The notes below the pieces were generated by a model. It saw only the letters and a program-made list of their open reading frames with translations, did not search any database and was not told the DNA's origin. From positions 1,565,001 to 1,629,000 of the forward strand of contig NC_085922.1 in NCBI RefSeq assembly GCF_035222485.1: 64,000 nucleotides of DNA, read 5' to 3'. The translations under genes were made by a program, and so were the position numbers. Below, one piece after another: positions 33,558-42,810 of the stretch (within the stretch, counting starts at the first letter, position 1; the number at the start of each line of letters is the position of its first letter). This stretch comes from Podospora pseudoanserina (lineage: Eukaryota; Ascomycota; Sordariomycetes; Sordariales; Podosporaceae).

Positions 33558-35033
33558 ATGGGCAACCAAGCCTCAACACTAGCTCGTCCTCTCGACGCTG
33601 CTGACTCTATTCGCGCCCCTCTTTCTGCTGGGACATCTCGCCCTCAGGGCACCGCCGGCACATGCGCTCAGGACACTGTTGGTGCGCCTCCTCACGATGG
33701 GACTCGCCATCCAAGCTCGCAAGAAACCGCTTCGAGTTACCGACCTGGACCACGGGCAATTGCCCTTCTAACTGCTTTGCAACCACTATCAGGCCCACCC
33801 CAAAGCCAACAACACTCTCGGTCTTGCTCACCTCCCCGCTCGGACGCAATCGCGGTCCTGTCATCATCCGACCTAATCAGTGCCTCCCCAACAAACCAGT
33901 TGGATCACGAAACCAACCCATCACTCAGCTCCTTCTGGCGATCCTTCTCTCCAAATAACCTCACCCGCCGTCCTTTTCCAAAACCCGAACCAGAGAGACC
34001 ACCCGACACGGATGAATTCGACCCCTCCCATCCCCCCTCCCCAAAACCCTTCAACCCCGACTGCCTAGGCCACCAAGTCGGAATCTACTCCGCCCAGACC
34101 CGCGCTCTGGGTGACGCCCTCGATCTCATCTACGAGGACTTGGACGCCCACAGGGAGACGGTTGACACGCTGGCGAAGAACCTGGGTGAGTACCAACGTG
34201 CGTTGGCGACACTGCTTGCGACTCCCGTCACGGCTGAGAGCTCCCCCCGTGCAAGGGCGAGGGCGTCGAAAGCACAGAGGTGCGGGCGGAAGTGCTTTGA
34301 GACCATCATCGCCGGTATTCAAGAGCGGCTCTCGCGCCTTCCGCCGTTGGGGGAGATCATCAGGGGAGAGCTTAATTCTACTCTGAGGGAGTCGCTAGAG
34401 CAGGATTTTGACGCTGCTGGGAGGTATCGGAGGGCTCATCTCCGACGCCGGAAAGAGGAGGCGGACCGGGAAGGGGAAAAGCTCGCCAAGGAGAGACTTT
34501 TCACCTCAATGATGGCGATGGATCTTTCTTCCAGGTCGAGATGGAAGAGCACGAAGCTGCCCGACCAAAACGAGGAGCTTCAAGACAAGATGATGGCTCA
34601 GCAAACCGACTTTTTGCGCTGGAAGAAGGATAATCCCGGGGTTGACCTGCCGGAGGACTATTTGATGAGCCCGCCGCCCAGATGGTGGGGGGCTTTTCTG
34701 AAGAGGGGCGCTTGGAACAAGGGAGGGGAGCTTCTGAGGGAGGAGCTCAGGTTTGAGATGTTTGGGCGGGAGATCAAGAAGATGCAGGAGAGGGTTGAGT
34801 TGGACGAGTTGTTGACAAGGGAGACGAGGGGGGTTGTCAAGAGGAGGGGGGAGGTTTGGAGGTTGAGGGGGGAGGTGAGGAGGGCTATGGAGGATGCGGG
34901 GTATGGGAGGGATAAGTTTGATTGGGGGAAGATTTTGGGGTTGGAAAAAGGGGAGGAGGAAGTGGTAGATGATGGTGAGGAGGAAGAGTTGGAGGAGTTT
35001 GTTGGGGAGTTGGGGAAGGTTATGCCTGATTAG
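33558..35033 (+). CDS. Unknown helical protein with candidate N-myristoylation signal
   Basis: I do not recognise a family. From the Met at 33558 the product is 491 residues; the frame is open upstream to 33069, but 33270-33300 is CTT-rich leader-like sequence. The start MGNQAS fits the N-myristoyltransferase consensus (Gly2, Ser6), suggesting membrane attachment. Residues up to about 170 are disordered and Ser/Pro/Thr-rich. A helical region follows (GIYSAQTRALGDALDLIYED, HRETVDTLAKNLGEYQRAL), then a charged coiled-coil-like stretch (RRAHLRRRKEEADREGEKLA) and a motif with conserved-looking aromatics (PPPRWWGAFLKRGAWNKGGE). The C-terminus is Glu-rich. The last 350 bases are strongly G-rich. 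It is probably a real single-exon gene because the frame is long and the helical blocks are non-repetitive. Confidence 0.65.
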   Translation: MGNQASTLARPLDAADSIRAPLSAGTSRPQGTAGTCAQDTVGAPPHDGTRHPSSQETASSYRPGPRAIALLTALQPLSGPPQSQQHSRSCSPPRSDAIAVLSSSDLISASPTNQLDHETNPSLSSFWRSFSPNNLTRRPFPKPEPERPPDTDEFDPSHPPSPKPFNPDCLGHQVGIYSAQTRALGDALDLIYEDLDAHRETVDTLAKNLGEYQRALATLLATPVTAESSPRARARASKAQRCGRKCFETIIAGIQERLSRLPPLGEIIRGELNSTLRESLEQDFDAAGRYRRAHLRRRKEEADREGEKLAKERLFTSMMAMDLSSRSRWKSTKLPDQNEELQDKMMAQQTDFLRWKKDNPGVDLPEDYLMSPPPRWWGAFLKRGAWNKGGELLREELRFEMFGREIKKMQERVELDELLTRETRGVVKRRGEVWRLRGEVRRAMEDAGYGRDKFDWGKILGLEKGEEEVVDDGEEEELEEFVGELGKVMPD

Positions 35034-35596
35034 AGAGGGGCGGGGGGAATAGACACGAGACGGTATTCACGGATTACTGTCGACATGGCGAAGCTCAATA
35101 GGCCAGACGAAGGGGATGTATTATAGCGCCGGGGGGCGGTATTCTCATCCGCAATACTGGCGGCCCCGGGGTCGGAGTTGGGAACTGGGAACTGGAAGCT
35201 GGGAGTTGCGGGTTTTTTTTTCAGGGGTTGGCATGGTTCGGGGATGGTTAGCAAGATACCCAGGCGTATATGGCGTTCGATATTATGATAACCGAGATAC
35301 ATCTTAGTGTGTTGGAATAGTTGCTTTCCATAGCAAGAGACGGGTTCTGGACACACAAGACCAGTATTGCACAAGATACCCTGACATGTTGTGAACTTGT
35401 CAACTGATTTGCTGAATAACTATTGATATCATCATATGCCTGCTGATGTTCTGCGGCTCGTGTGAGAAGGAGAATGTGGGTAAGTTGCGATGGGTGTATA
35501 GCAGTCTGGTCCGTAATATCAACCAACCTCAAGACCTGTCCAATACGTCAGCATCCAGCAGCAAATCATCCACAGGAAATATTCACCCCTTGCCAT
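35034..35596. other. Intergenic region
   Basis: About 0.56 kb between the convergent unknown gene and the Cys-rich gene. Nothing supported. Confidence 0.5.
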
Positions 35597-35914
35597 TCAA
35601 GCAGCCCTCCTCTTCAGATACTGCCCTTCCCAGGTCCCTTGATATCCCACTTGACACTGCGTCTCCTCCTCTGACCCCGGCGTCTCTGGGCCCTCGCTCA
35701 CGACCGACCAATCCTCCTCCTTGTCGTCCTGTTGCTTCAGATCCAGGCCATTAGCCCGTCGGTGATAAGAACAGCTCTTGTTGGTGGTCTTGTACGTGAC
35801 CCACGAGCTGCAGTTTGTGCGAAAACTGTCGCACACGTGGTGGGTGGCCGTGTCTTCTTTGCAGCCGCAGCCAAAGGTGAGGCAGACTTTCCAGCAAAAG
35901 TATTGGCGTGGCAT
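35597..35914 (-). CDS. Small cysteine-rich fungal protein
   Basis: A 105-residue single-exon product starting MPRQYFCWKVCLTFGCGC. Seven cysteines fall in the first half (C7, C11, C16, C18 and three more up to the SCSYH motif), with two His residues in THHVCDS and SYHRR, a spacing that could bind zinc or form disulphides. There is no signal peptide, so a small intracellular Cys/His protein is more likely than a secreted effector. The C-terminal half is acidic and disordered (KQQDDKEEDWSVVSEGPETP). It resembles the short 'GCGC' hypothetical proteins common in Sordariomycetes and Leotiomycetes, whose function is unknown. Longer in-frame extension upstream to 36085 exists but lacks such features. 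Confidence 0.6.
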   Translation of the reverse strand: MPRQYFCWKVCLTFGCGCKEDTATHHVCDSFRTNCSSWVTYKTTNKSCSYHRRANGLDLKQQDDKEEDWSVVSEGPETPGSEEETQCQVGYQGTWEGQYLKRRAA

Positions 35915-36942
35915 TCTGACTGAGGCTGAACCCCTGTTCGCAGCAATGAGGGGGGCTTGCGGGGAGGAGAAAAGAAAAACAGCCTTGCTGTTCTGGGGGA
36001 ACGATAATAAAATCAGACAAGAAGGCCGGAACTCGGTAGCAAGAAATATTACGTGTTCTGCACGACGAGGTTGAACAAGAACCAAGAGACACCACGTTCT
36101 GGCATGTGGTGTTGGTTGTGTGCTGGTGCGAGGCCGAGGGAACGAATAAAGGGTTCTAGATCAACGAGGCGGTAGGCTGCTACACTACTGCATGCATGAG
36201 TATGAGAATAGTAAGACGACGGGGGGATTGAAACAGAAACGGTGTTCCGATTGGGGAGGGTTGGTGGGTAGCTGCCGCCGGTCTGCTCCGGATGGGGGAG
36301 ACTAAAGCCGAGAGGAAAATGATAGGAGAGTTGTGGTTGAGTAGGGAGGGATCTAAAAGAAATCAAGCAATCACGCCAACGCTGATGCTGCTGGGAGGTT
36401 TCGTAGAAAAAAGATGAAGTGTTGTTGAAACATTGTAAGTGGGTGGACGTCGGAATTATTGGGGACCTTGACGGCCAGGCCTGGACAGTGCGGCAGGGGA
36501 TGAAGGGGGGGAACTGAACACTGTGGGCTCCACAGGATTCCCCAGCACACCCGCTGCCGTCATTGCCTCATTGGTGGCCTGGCTCCGTGTCCCTGGCACG
36601 CTTCGATCCTCGCTGTAATCACTGACGACAGCAGAAACAGGAGACAATCATTTCTTACTGATTGAGCCATCATCTCTCTTTGCCCTGGCCTGGCAGAGGA
36701 AACCACTCTCACGCTTATATTTCGAATTTAGTTTCTGTATTAATACTCTAGCTTCTCTCTACGCGTAGCCTACCGGTTTCTAGATCGCTGTTGCCCTCGT
36801 ACGACAGGTAGTGCTGCTGGTTGTGGCCTCCCTTAATTTCAACCATCAAATTGAACAACAGACGTGTCAATCCAGTCGCAATTCTATCGCTCACTCATTT
36901 GTCCTCACACTCCGGGTGTTCTTGTCCTCGACGGCCGCAACA
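35915..36942. other. Divergent intergenic region Cys-rich gene / LSB6
   Basis: About 1 kb of promoter-like sequence. The LSB6 frame is open upstream to 36811 but the extra residues look like translated leader. No other gene is supported. Confidence 0.5.
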
Positions 36943-39453
36943 ATGCCACGCACGCGCCCAGCAACAACGGGCTATGAAAGGCTCGCACAAGCCGACCAGT
37001 TCGGCGACGACTCCGACGACGAAGATCCCCTCGCCCACAGCTATGCCTCCCTCCAACCTGCTCAAGCCCCGCAATATGCGCCTATCACACAACCCCGCCC
37101 GCACTCGGGCATGTCGACGCCGAAGCGGAGGAGGTCGTCATCATCCGCCAATCTTCGCGGACGGGGTCGCCGAGCTCGGAGCAACTCAGGGGTCGACCTG
37201 AAAGCCATCAATGCCCGCCTCGAGCGGTGGGCGGACGAGATTGCCTCCAAATTCAAGCGCGGGAAGAACAAAAAGACGGGCGAGGAAGAGAGGCTGGAGA
37301 TTCACCACTCGGTGTTCCAAGCCCCTGAGGGTGTCCGCCCCGTCACAGCCGAACAGCTGGCTGTACCAGAACCGGGGTACATGACAAGGGCGGAATTCGA
37401 AGTCATTGTGGACAGCGTTAGGGAGGCCATTCGGAAGGGCGTGCAGCCGCTCATGATCTCGCAGGGTAGCTCTGGCAGCTACTTTGCGAGGAATCCTGAC
37501 GGCAAGGTTGTGGGAGTGTTCAAGCCCAAGGACGAGGAGCCGTATGCGGCTGGCAACCCGAAATGGAACAAGTGGATTCATCGAAACCTGTTCCCGTGCT
37601 GTTTCGGCAGGGCTTGTCTTATTCCCAATCTTTCCTACGTCAGCGAGGCTGCTGCGTACGTCCTCGACGCCCAGCTACGAACTCACATGGTCCCATACAC
37701 CGACGTCGTTTACCTCTCATCGAAATCCTTCCACTACCCATTCTGGGACCGCTACAACTTCTCGAGAAAGAAAAAGACACTGCCCGCCAAACCTGGCAGT
37801 TTCCAGGTGTTCCTCAAGGGCTTCAAAGATGCCAACGTCTTCCTGCGGGAACACCCATGGCCTGACCAGTACCTATCTGGCTTCCGGACGAATGATCCCC
37901 ACAGAAAAAAGAAGAAGAGATGGGTGGATAACTGCCGTCCGACGGGGGCGATGCAAGGCGACGGAGATAGTGACGAGGAAGGTCAAGGCAGCCCTGCCTC
38001 GGCAACACCAAGCCCGGGCAACTTTGTGTGGACGCCGTCACTGAAGCAGTCGTTCCGGGAGGAGCTGGAGAAGCTCGTTATTTTGGATTACATCATGCGG
38101 AATACTGACAGAGGGTTGGACAATTGGATGATCAAGGTCGATTGGGAAGCTCAGAAAGCGTCGATAGTGTCGGACCCAGTCCAGCTCAACACCAACGTGG
38201 AAGAACCAGAGGAGCCGGAGGAGGGGCCGAGACCGGTGGATTTGTCGACCAGAGAACCGCCAAAGACTCGTGCGTCTTGCCCTTACCGAACAGAGAGGCC
38301 CATGAACGCCTCGACGCCGGTATCGAGCACACCGGACCCCAAGATTTCCATCGGTGCCATCGACAATTCGTTGTCATGGCCCTGGAAGCACCCGGACGCC
38401 TGGAGGAGCTTTCCCTTTGGGTGGCTTTTCTTGCCGGTTGATCTGATCGGCAGGCCGTTCAGCCAGAAGACGAGGGATCACTTCTTGCCGCTGCTCACGT
38501 CGACCACATGGTGGTCGCAGACACAGCTTGCGCTGAGGAGGGTGTTTCAGATGGACCCGGATTTCCAGGAAAAGATGTTTTCGAGGCAGATTGCGGTTAT
38601 GAAGGGGCAGGCGTGGAACGTGGTGGAGACGCTGAAGACGCCGGACCATGGGCCGTTGGAGCTGACGAGGCGGGCCAAGGTGTGTGTCTGGGATGATTTG
38701 GTCGACGTGCCGGTGGCGGTTCCTATGAGGGTTGCCTCTGCCGAGATGAGGAGACGGGCGGTGGAGGAGTCGGAGCAGGCTGCCAGTGCTGCTGCTGGAC
38801 TGACGAGATCCAACAGCGATGTTATTGCCGAGGCGGAGGAGGAGGAGATGGATATTGGGGCCTTTACCGCCGATTCAGACGCGGCTAGTGCCCCGGCCGC
38901 GACGGGGGTAGCGGAGGTGGTGGATCTGCTTGGGATGGCGAGTCCGGTGGGAGACCTGCCCAACCCGGGGAGATTCGAGCTGGCGATGGGGGAGGAGCCG
39001 CTTACGCCTGGGTTGACACCGGGACGGTTTGAAACTCCTGTTTTGGGCGGCAGCAGCGGCAGCAGTAACGGGCCCGTACAGGTGACGAGACCTGCGCTGA
39101 AGCATGCCAGTTACAGCCAGCCGCAGAGGTCGCTGAATATGTACTCGCCTGATCGGGGGTCGAGCTCGATGGCGGTTCATCACCAGAGGAGGTTTAGCTT
39201 TGCGACGGCGGCGGGGAGGAGGGAGAGCAACAGCATTGCGGCGCAGCTGTATGGGACGGGGAGGCTGAGCTGGGAGGGGGGGAGGCAGGGGTTTGTGGGG
39301 GAGTGGGAGGAGGAGGAGGAGGAGGAGGATGCGTTGGAGGGTGGGGATCTGGGGTTTGCGGCCGCGCAGGGGATGGAGGGGAACCAGAGGAAGGTTATTG
39401 TGGAGAGGTTGGAGGCTGTGAAGACGAGGAATCCGGTTTTTACTTGTTGGTGA
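36943..39453 (+). CDS. LSB6: Phosphatidylinositol 4-kinase type II (Lsb6)
   Basis: Makes PI4P on Golgi, endosome and vacuole membranes. Single exon, 836 residues from MPRTRPATTGYERLAQ; the frame is open upstream to 36811 but that part lacks family features. N-terminal 90 residues are disordered and basic. The kinase starts near VQPLMISQGSSGSYFARNPD with the ATP-binding VVGVFKPKDEEPYAAGNPKW; a PCCFGRAC motif sits where type II kinases are palmitoylated. Then SEAAAYVLDAQLRTHMVPYT, the catalytic loop YIMRNTDRGLDNWMIKVDWE and the metal-binding IDNSLSWPWKHPDAW are intact. Insertions between N-lobe, catalytic loop and IDNS motif are long and acidic, as usual in fungi. The 250-residue C-terminal tail is low-complexity, becoming Gly/Glu-rich, and its codons turn strongly G-rich. 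Confidence 0.93.
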   Translation: MPRTRPATTGYERLAQADQFGDDSDDEDPLAHSYASLQPAQAPQYAPITQPRPHSGMSTPKRRRSSSSANLRGRGRRARSNSGVDLKAINARLERWADEIASKFKRGKNKKTGEEERLEIHHSVFQAPEGVRPVTAEQLAVPEPGYMTRAEFEVIVDSVREAIRKGVQPLMISQGSSGSYFARNPDGKVVGVFKPKDEEPYAAGNPKWNKWIHRNLFPCCFGRACLIPNLSYVSEAAAYVLDAQLRTHMVPYTDVVYLSSKSFHYPFWDRYNFSRKKKTLPAKPGSFQVFLKGFKDANVFLREHPWPDQYLSGFRTNDPHRKKKKRWVDNCRPTGAMQGDGDSDEEGQGSPASATPSPGNFVWTPSLKQSFREELEKLVILDYIMRNTDRGLDNWMIKVDWEAQKASIVSDPVQLNTNVEEPEEPEEGPRPVDLSTREPPKTRASCPYRTERPMNASTPVSSTPDPKISIGAIDNSLSWPWKHPDAWRSFPFGWLFLPVDLIGRPFSQKTRDHFLPLLTSTTWWSQTQLALRRVFQMDPDFQEKMFSRQIAVMKGQAWNVVETLKTPDHGPLELTRRAKVCVWDDLVDVPVAVPMRVASAEMRRRAVEESEQAASAAAGLTRSNSDVIAEAEEEEMDIGAFTADSDAASAPAATGVAEVVDLLGMASPVGDLPNPGRFELAMGEEPLTPGLTPGRFETPVLGGSSGSSNGPVQVTRPALKHASYSQPQRSLNMYSPDRGSSSMAVHHQRRFSFATAAGRRESNSIAAQLYGTGRLSWEGGRQGFVGEWEEEEEEEDALEGGDLGFAAAQGMEGNQRKVIVERLEAVKTRNPVFTCW

Positions 39454-41024
39454 GGTGGGAGGCACGCTGGTGGTGAATATCTCTAGCTATTTTGAGCGGA
39501 AGGGGGGGAAGGGGAGGTAGAATTACACAAAAGAACAGAGGAGTAATCATTATGTTACATCGGCACTGAGCTTTTTCTTTACTAGTCGATGCGGTGACTT
39601 CTCTTCTTGCATCAGGGACCCAGTCACGTTGTGGATAGAAACAAGAGACTGCGATGAAAATATCAGGTGTTTGAAGAACGGTTAACAGCCCCCTACTCTC
39701 TACCACCACCCTCCTCCTCTGAACCCCAGAACACACCTGCCAGACCATCAACCACACTCATCAGCCAGCCCCCTTTGGTACTCAGCTTCAGTCCATTTAA
39801 CCACTCCTCCCATCTCAAAGATAACCACCAGCACAAGGGAGGTAGACATGCCTAATCAAGCGGTGGCCTCGTGCCCTCTCCCTCGGCAACAGTCAAAGAC
39901 CCTGAAAGCTCCAGAATACTAGGACCTCGCTCGCTCACGAACCAACGGACCTACCAGGTCGCTGACCGTGTCACTCCATCAGCAAGAGCTGAATGAGGTT
40001 TCCAACTCTTCCTGTTGGTAGCTGGGAGGTGGGTGGGTGGGTGGCTACCTTGAGGGACAGAGCCAATAAAAGGATGGCGTCTTTCCATCGTGATTTCTGC
40101 TTCGGCAGCGTGGGTAAGAGGTGTCTGTTGGGGCGGGAGTGGGGAGGGGGGGGGGTGAGTTGGTTGAGTAGATATTCCAGATAGGTCGAGGGTTTCCATG
40201 ACTGGAGGGGCCGGATGAAGGGGTTGGTGTTACTTGTGTGAGGGGATGGGGAGGTGTTTAGTGTGGGTTTTGTGGTGGTAGGAGTGATGATTTTTGTACC
40301 CAGGGGGGGAAGGTAGCTAAGGGGTTAAACGTCGGGTATCAAAGTGTGTTGGCGAGGGCTCGGGATGGCGGGTAAAGTTTGAAGAGAGCGGTCTTGTACT
40401 CCATTCTGTCGTGGTGATATTCTTGTCTCGACAGGATGGGTATACCGGCCGTCGAAAGGTTCAAGATGAGAGTCTCGATGATGTTTTGATCGACCGTGTC
40501 TACTTTCGACATTACCCTTTTCACAGTCTTGCCCAAAGAGCAAGTCTAAAAAGCAGATGTCATTCCCAAGATGTTGGATGACCATGTCGAGACTGCTGGT
40601 AGTTTATACACCCTCTAAAAAGTCTAGTCCGTCCTCCGTTGATGACCGGCTGCCCAACTCTCGAACAACAAAAGCAAAATCTGATCAGGTACCCGGGGAG
40701 GGATGCCAAAACCACCGCTTCCACACCCCTAAACACCATGCCCCCCCACTTTGGTACCCCAACTAACCACTCCCTCACACACCAAGCAAAGCCAACCATA
40801 GGTAACAGACAACTCAATTAGAGAGACGAGACTACCCTCGCTGGCTCGTCTCGGCAGGGAGACAATAGAAGGGGCCCTCTTCCCAAAGACCACTGCGCCA
40901 TGCTCGGGGTATCTTGCCATCTAAAAACGCCTCTAAAATGCAAGAGTACAAAAGAAAACCCCCTAGCCCGCCAAAACCACCAGATGTGCAAGCTAGGGTA
41001 TCAGCCTCCCTATTCCCATCCCAT
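39454..41024. other. Intergenic region
   Basis: About 1.6 kb between convergent genes. Short frames only; a G-run near 40143-40157 and pyrimidine-rich stretches occur. No gene or RNA recognised. Confidence 0.5.
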
Positions 41025-41603
41025 CTAATACCCCTTGTACCTCTTATCCTCCCCCCTCAACCACCCCTCCACCACCTCCCTTCCCCGCCTCACCATCCCC
41101 TCCCTCTCCCTACCCAAAACCTCCAACTCCCCCAGCAACTCCCTCTCCACAAAACCCAAATGCTCCATCTCCACCGCCAAACCCTGGTTGTCCTTTGTCC
41201 TATCAAACCTCAACTCCATCTTATTCCTCCTAACCTGCTCCAGCGCCTGCTGCTTCCCCCTAATCCTCTCCTCCATGGCCAAAATTTCCTCCCTCATCCG
41301 ATACTGCTCAGCACCAAACTGCCCCGTTTGTCTCTCCCGCTCACCGATCGACCTCTCCAGTTCTGGGCCTAGAGATGGGGCTTCCTCGCGGGGTTTGGGC
41401 TGGGCCGGGTTCCAGAAGGGGTAGTTTGTTGTGTCGTAGTTGCTTAGGGGTGGAGGGGGGTATTGTTGCCAGCTTGTGAGGGAGATGGGGAAGATTCTGA
41501 GAGAGTTGGTCGTGGTGGCGAGTGAAATATCTGTGGCTGTGATCGGGGGATGAGCGCTGGTGTTAGAGCGCCTGCGGGTGCGTGTGCGGGTGGGAGAGTC
41601 CAT
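41025..41603 (-). CDS. Hypothetical coiled-coil protein
   Basis: I do not recognise a named family. From MDSPTRTRTRRRSN the product is 192 residues; an upstream in-frame Met at 41678 would add 25. The N-terminus is basic and Ser/Thr-rich; a short aromatic patch (NYDTTNYPFWNPAQPKPREE) follows. From about residue 95 to the end lies one long charged helix (REEILAMEERIRGKQQALEQ, VERELLGELEVLGREREGMV) with heptad-like Leu/Met spacing. Such a basic head plus coiled coil suits a scaffold or tether. The single open frame and the strong helix periodicity support a real gene; function is unknown. Confidence 0.6.
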   Translation of the reverse strand: MDSPTRTRTRRRSNTSAHPPITATDISLATTTNSLRIFPISLTSWQQYPPPPLSNYDTTNYPFWNPAQPKPREEAPSLGPELERSIGERERQTGQFGAEQYRMREEILAMEERIRGKQQALEQVRRNKMELRFDRTKDNQGLAVEMEHLGFVERELLGELEVLGREREGMVRRGREVVEGWLRGEDKRYKGY

Positions 41604-42810
41604 TGTTGTTGATGTTTGATGGTGTGAAGTCTTGTTTGATGTCGAGGGGAAGGTTTTATTGGCGTACGGGAAAGCCAAGGGTACGTTATATGTAGGGACT
41701 GGAGCATCTGGGTGGACAGTCTTGCCAGGTGAATGGGACGGGGTCGTGCAAAACTCTTCAATTCAGATGACAATGGATTGGATCGGCGGGTGACCGATAG
41801 GTTCTTCGGCGCCATTTCATCCCTAACCGTCAAAAATGGGAAGGCACGAGAGCAAGTCGGAGAGCAGCTTGTTGGTGATATCGTCAGTTGCTCCAGATAA
41901 GAGCAAAAGTCTCCATAGCAGCGAGGTCGTAAGAAGCATATAGATATCCGAGATGGACCTGTCCCCTCGATACTCATCGTGACTGTTATTCTTTTACAAA
42001 GTGATACCTTCTCTTTCTTCCATGCTAGATAGAAGTCCATCTACTGCTTGAGCTGAAAAGATCAAGTCACCAAAATACACCCATTACCCATCAAACCGCC
42101 AAGAAGAATCCGAGTCGACTTCCTAGACTATACAAGTCCATAATCTGTCTGTCAAAAGTCTCAAGCGAAGAAAGTCAGAGTCGATCGCAAAGTCACTCTA
42201 CCTTCGACGAAGACTCGCCCAAGATCAAGACCAAGACACCATTCGCCAATCTCACCACCAACAACAACAGTCTTTCCGATCATAATTACGTCTGGTCTGA
42301 AGGGCATGATCGCTACCCAGCCGGTGGAAAGCAAGGCCCGCCCACTGATCCGGTGTACCACGCTGTCTCAACTTCACCTGAACGATCAGCTCTTAGTCCA
42401 TCCTCAAAGCCAGCATTCCGACAACATATTCCGACCGTTCCCGTCTCCCGGCCTCGGTCAAGCCCATTCCTTCGGTCAAGCCTGCCATCAACATACCCAA
42501 TCTGCCAAACGGACCCCAACAACAGGCGGGAGAGACTCGGGGTTTTTTCTTTCTTTTTGGCCTTCCTGATCGTACCCGAGCATATAACTTGAGTAAAGGG
42601 TGGGTGTTTGATGCGGGGCTTAAAGCTGAAAAGGGGCAAGTAAACAAAAATCGATGTTGCTGTAACAACATCGAAAACAGGCGTTCTGAGTTTAGCGATA
42701 TAAAATACATCTCGTCGTAAGGTCAAGCTCTTTTTTATATGTAAATCTGGGTATCGCTCATTTAAATCCTCCTACTACGTCACATTCCAACAGCTCCAAG
42801 ACGAAATATC
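41604..42810. other. Intergenic region
   Basis: About 1.2 kb between two minus-strand genes. Several 100-200 codon frames overlap here on both strands but none has domain support. Probably promoter of the coiled-coil gene and 3' end of IRC3. Confidence 0.5.

Noticed and set aside
41444-42040. 198-codon minus frame overlapping the coiled-coil gene and its promoter
   Set aside because: No domain; overlaps a better-supported frame.
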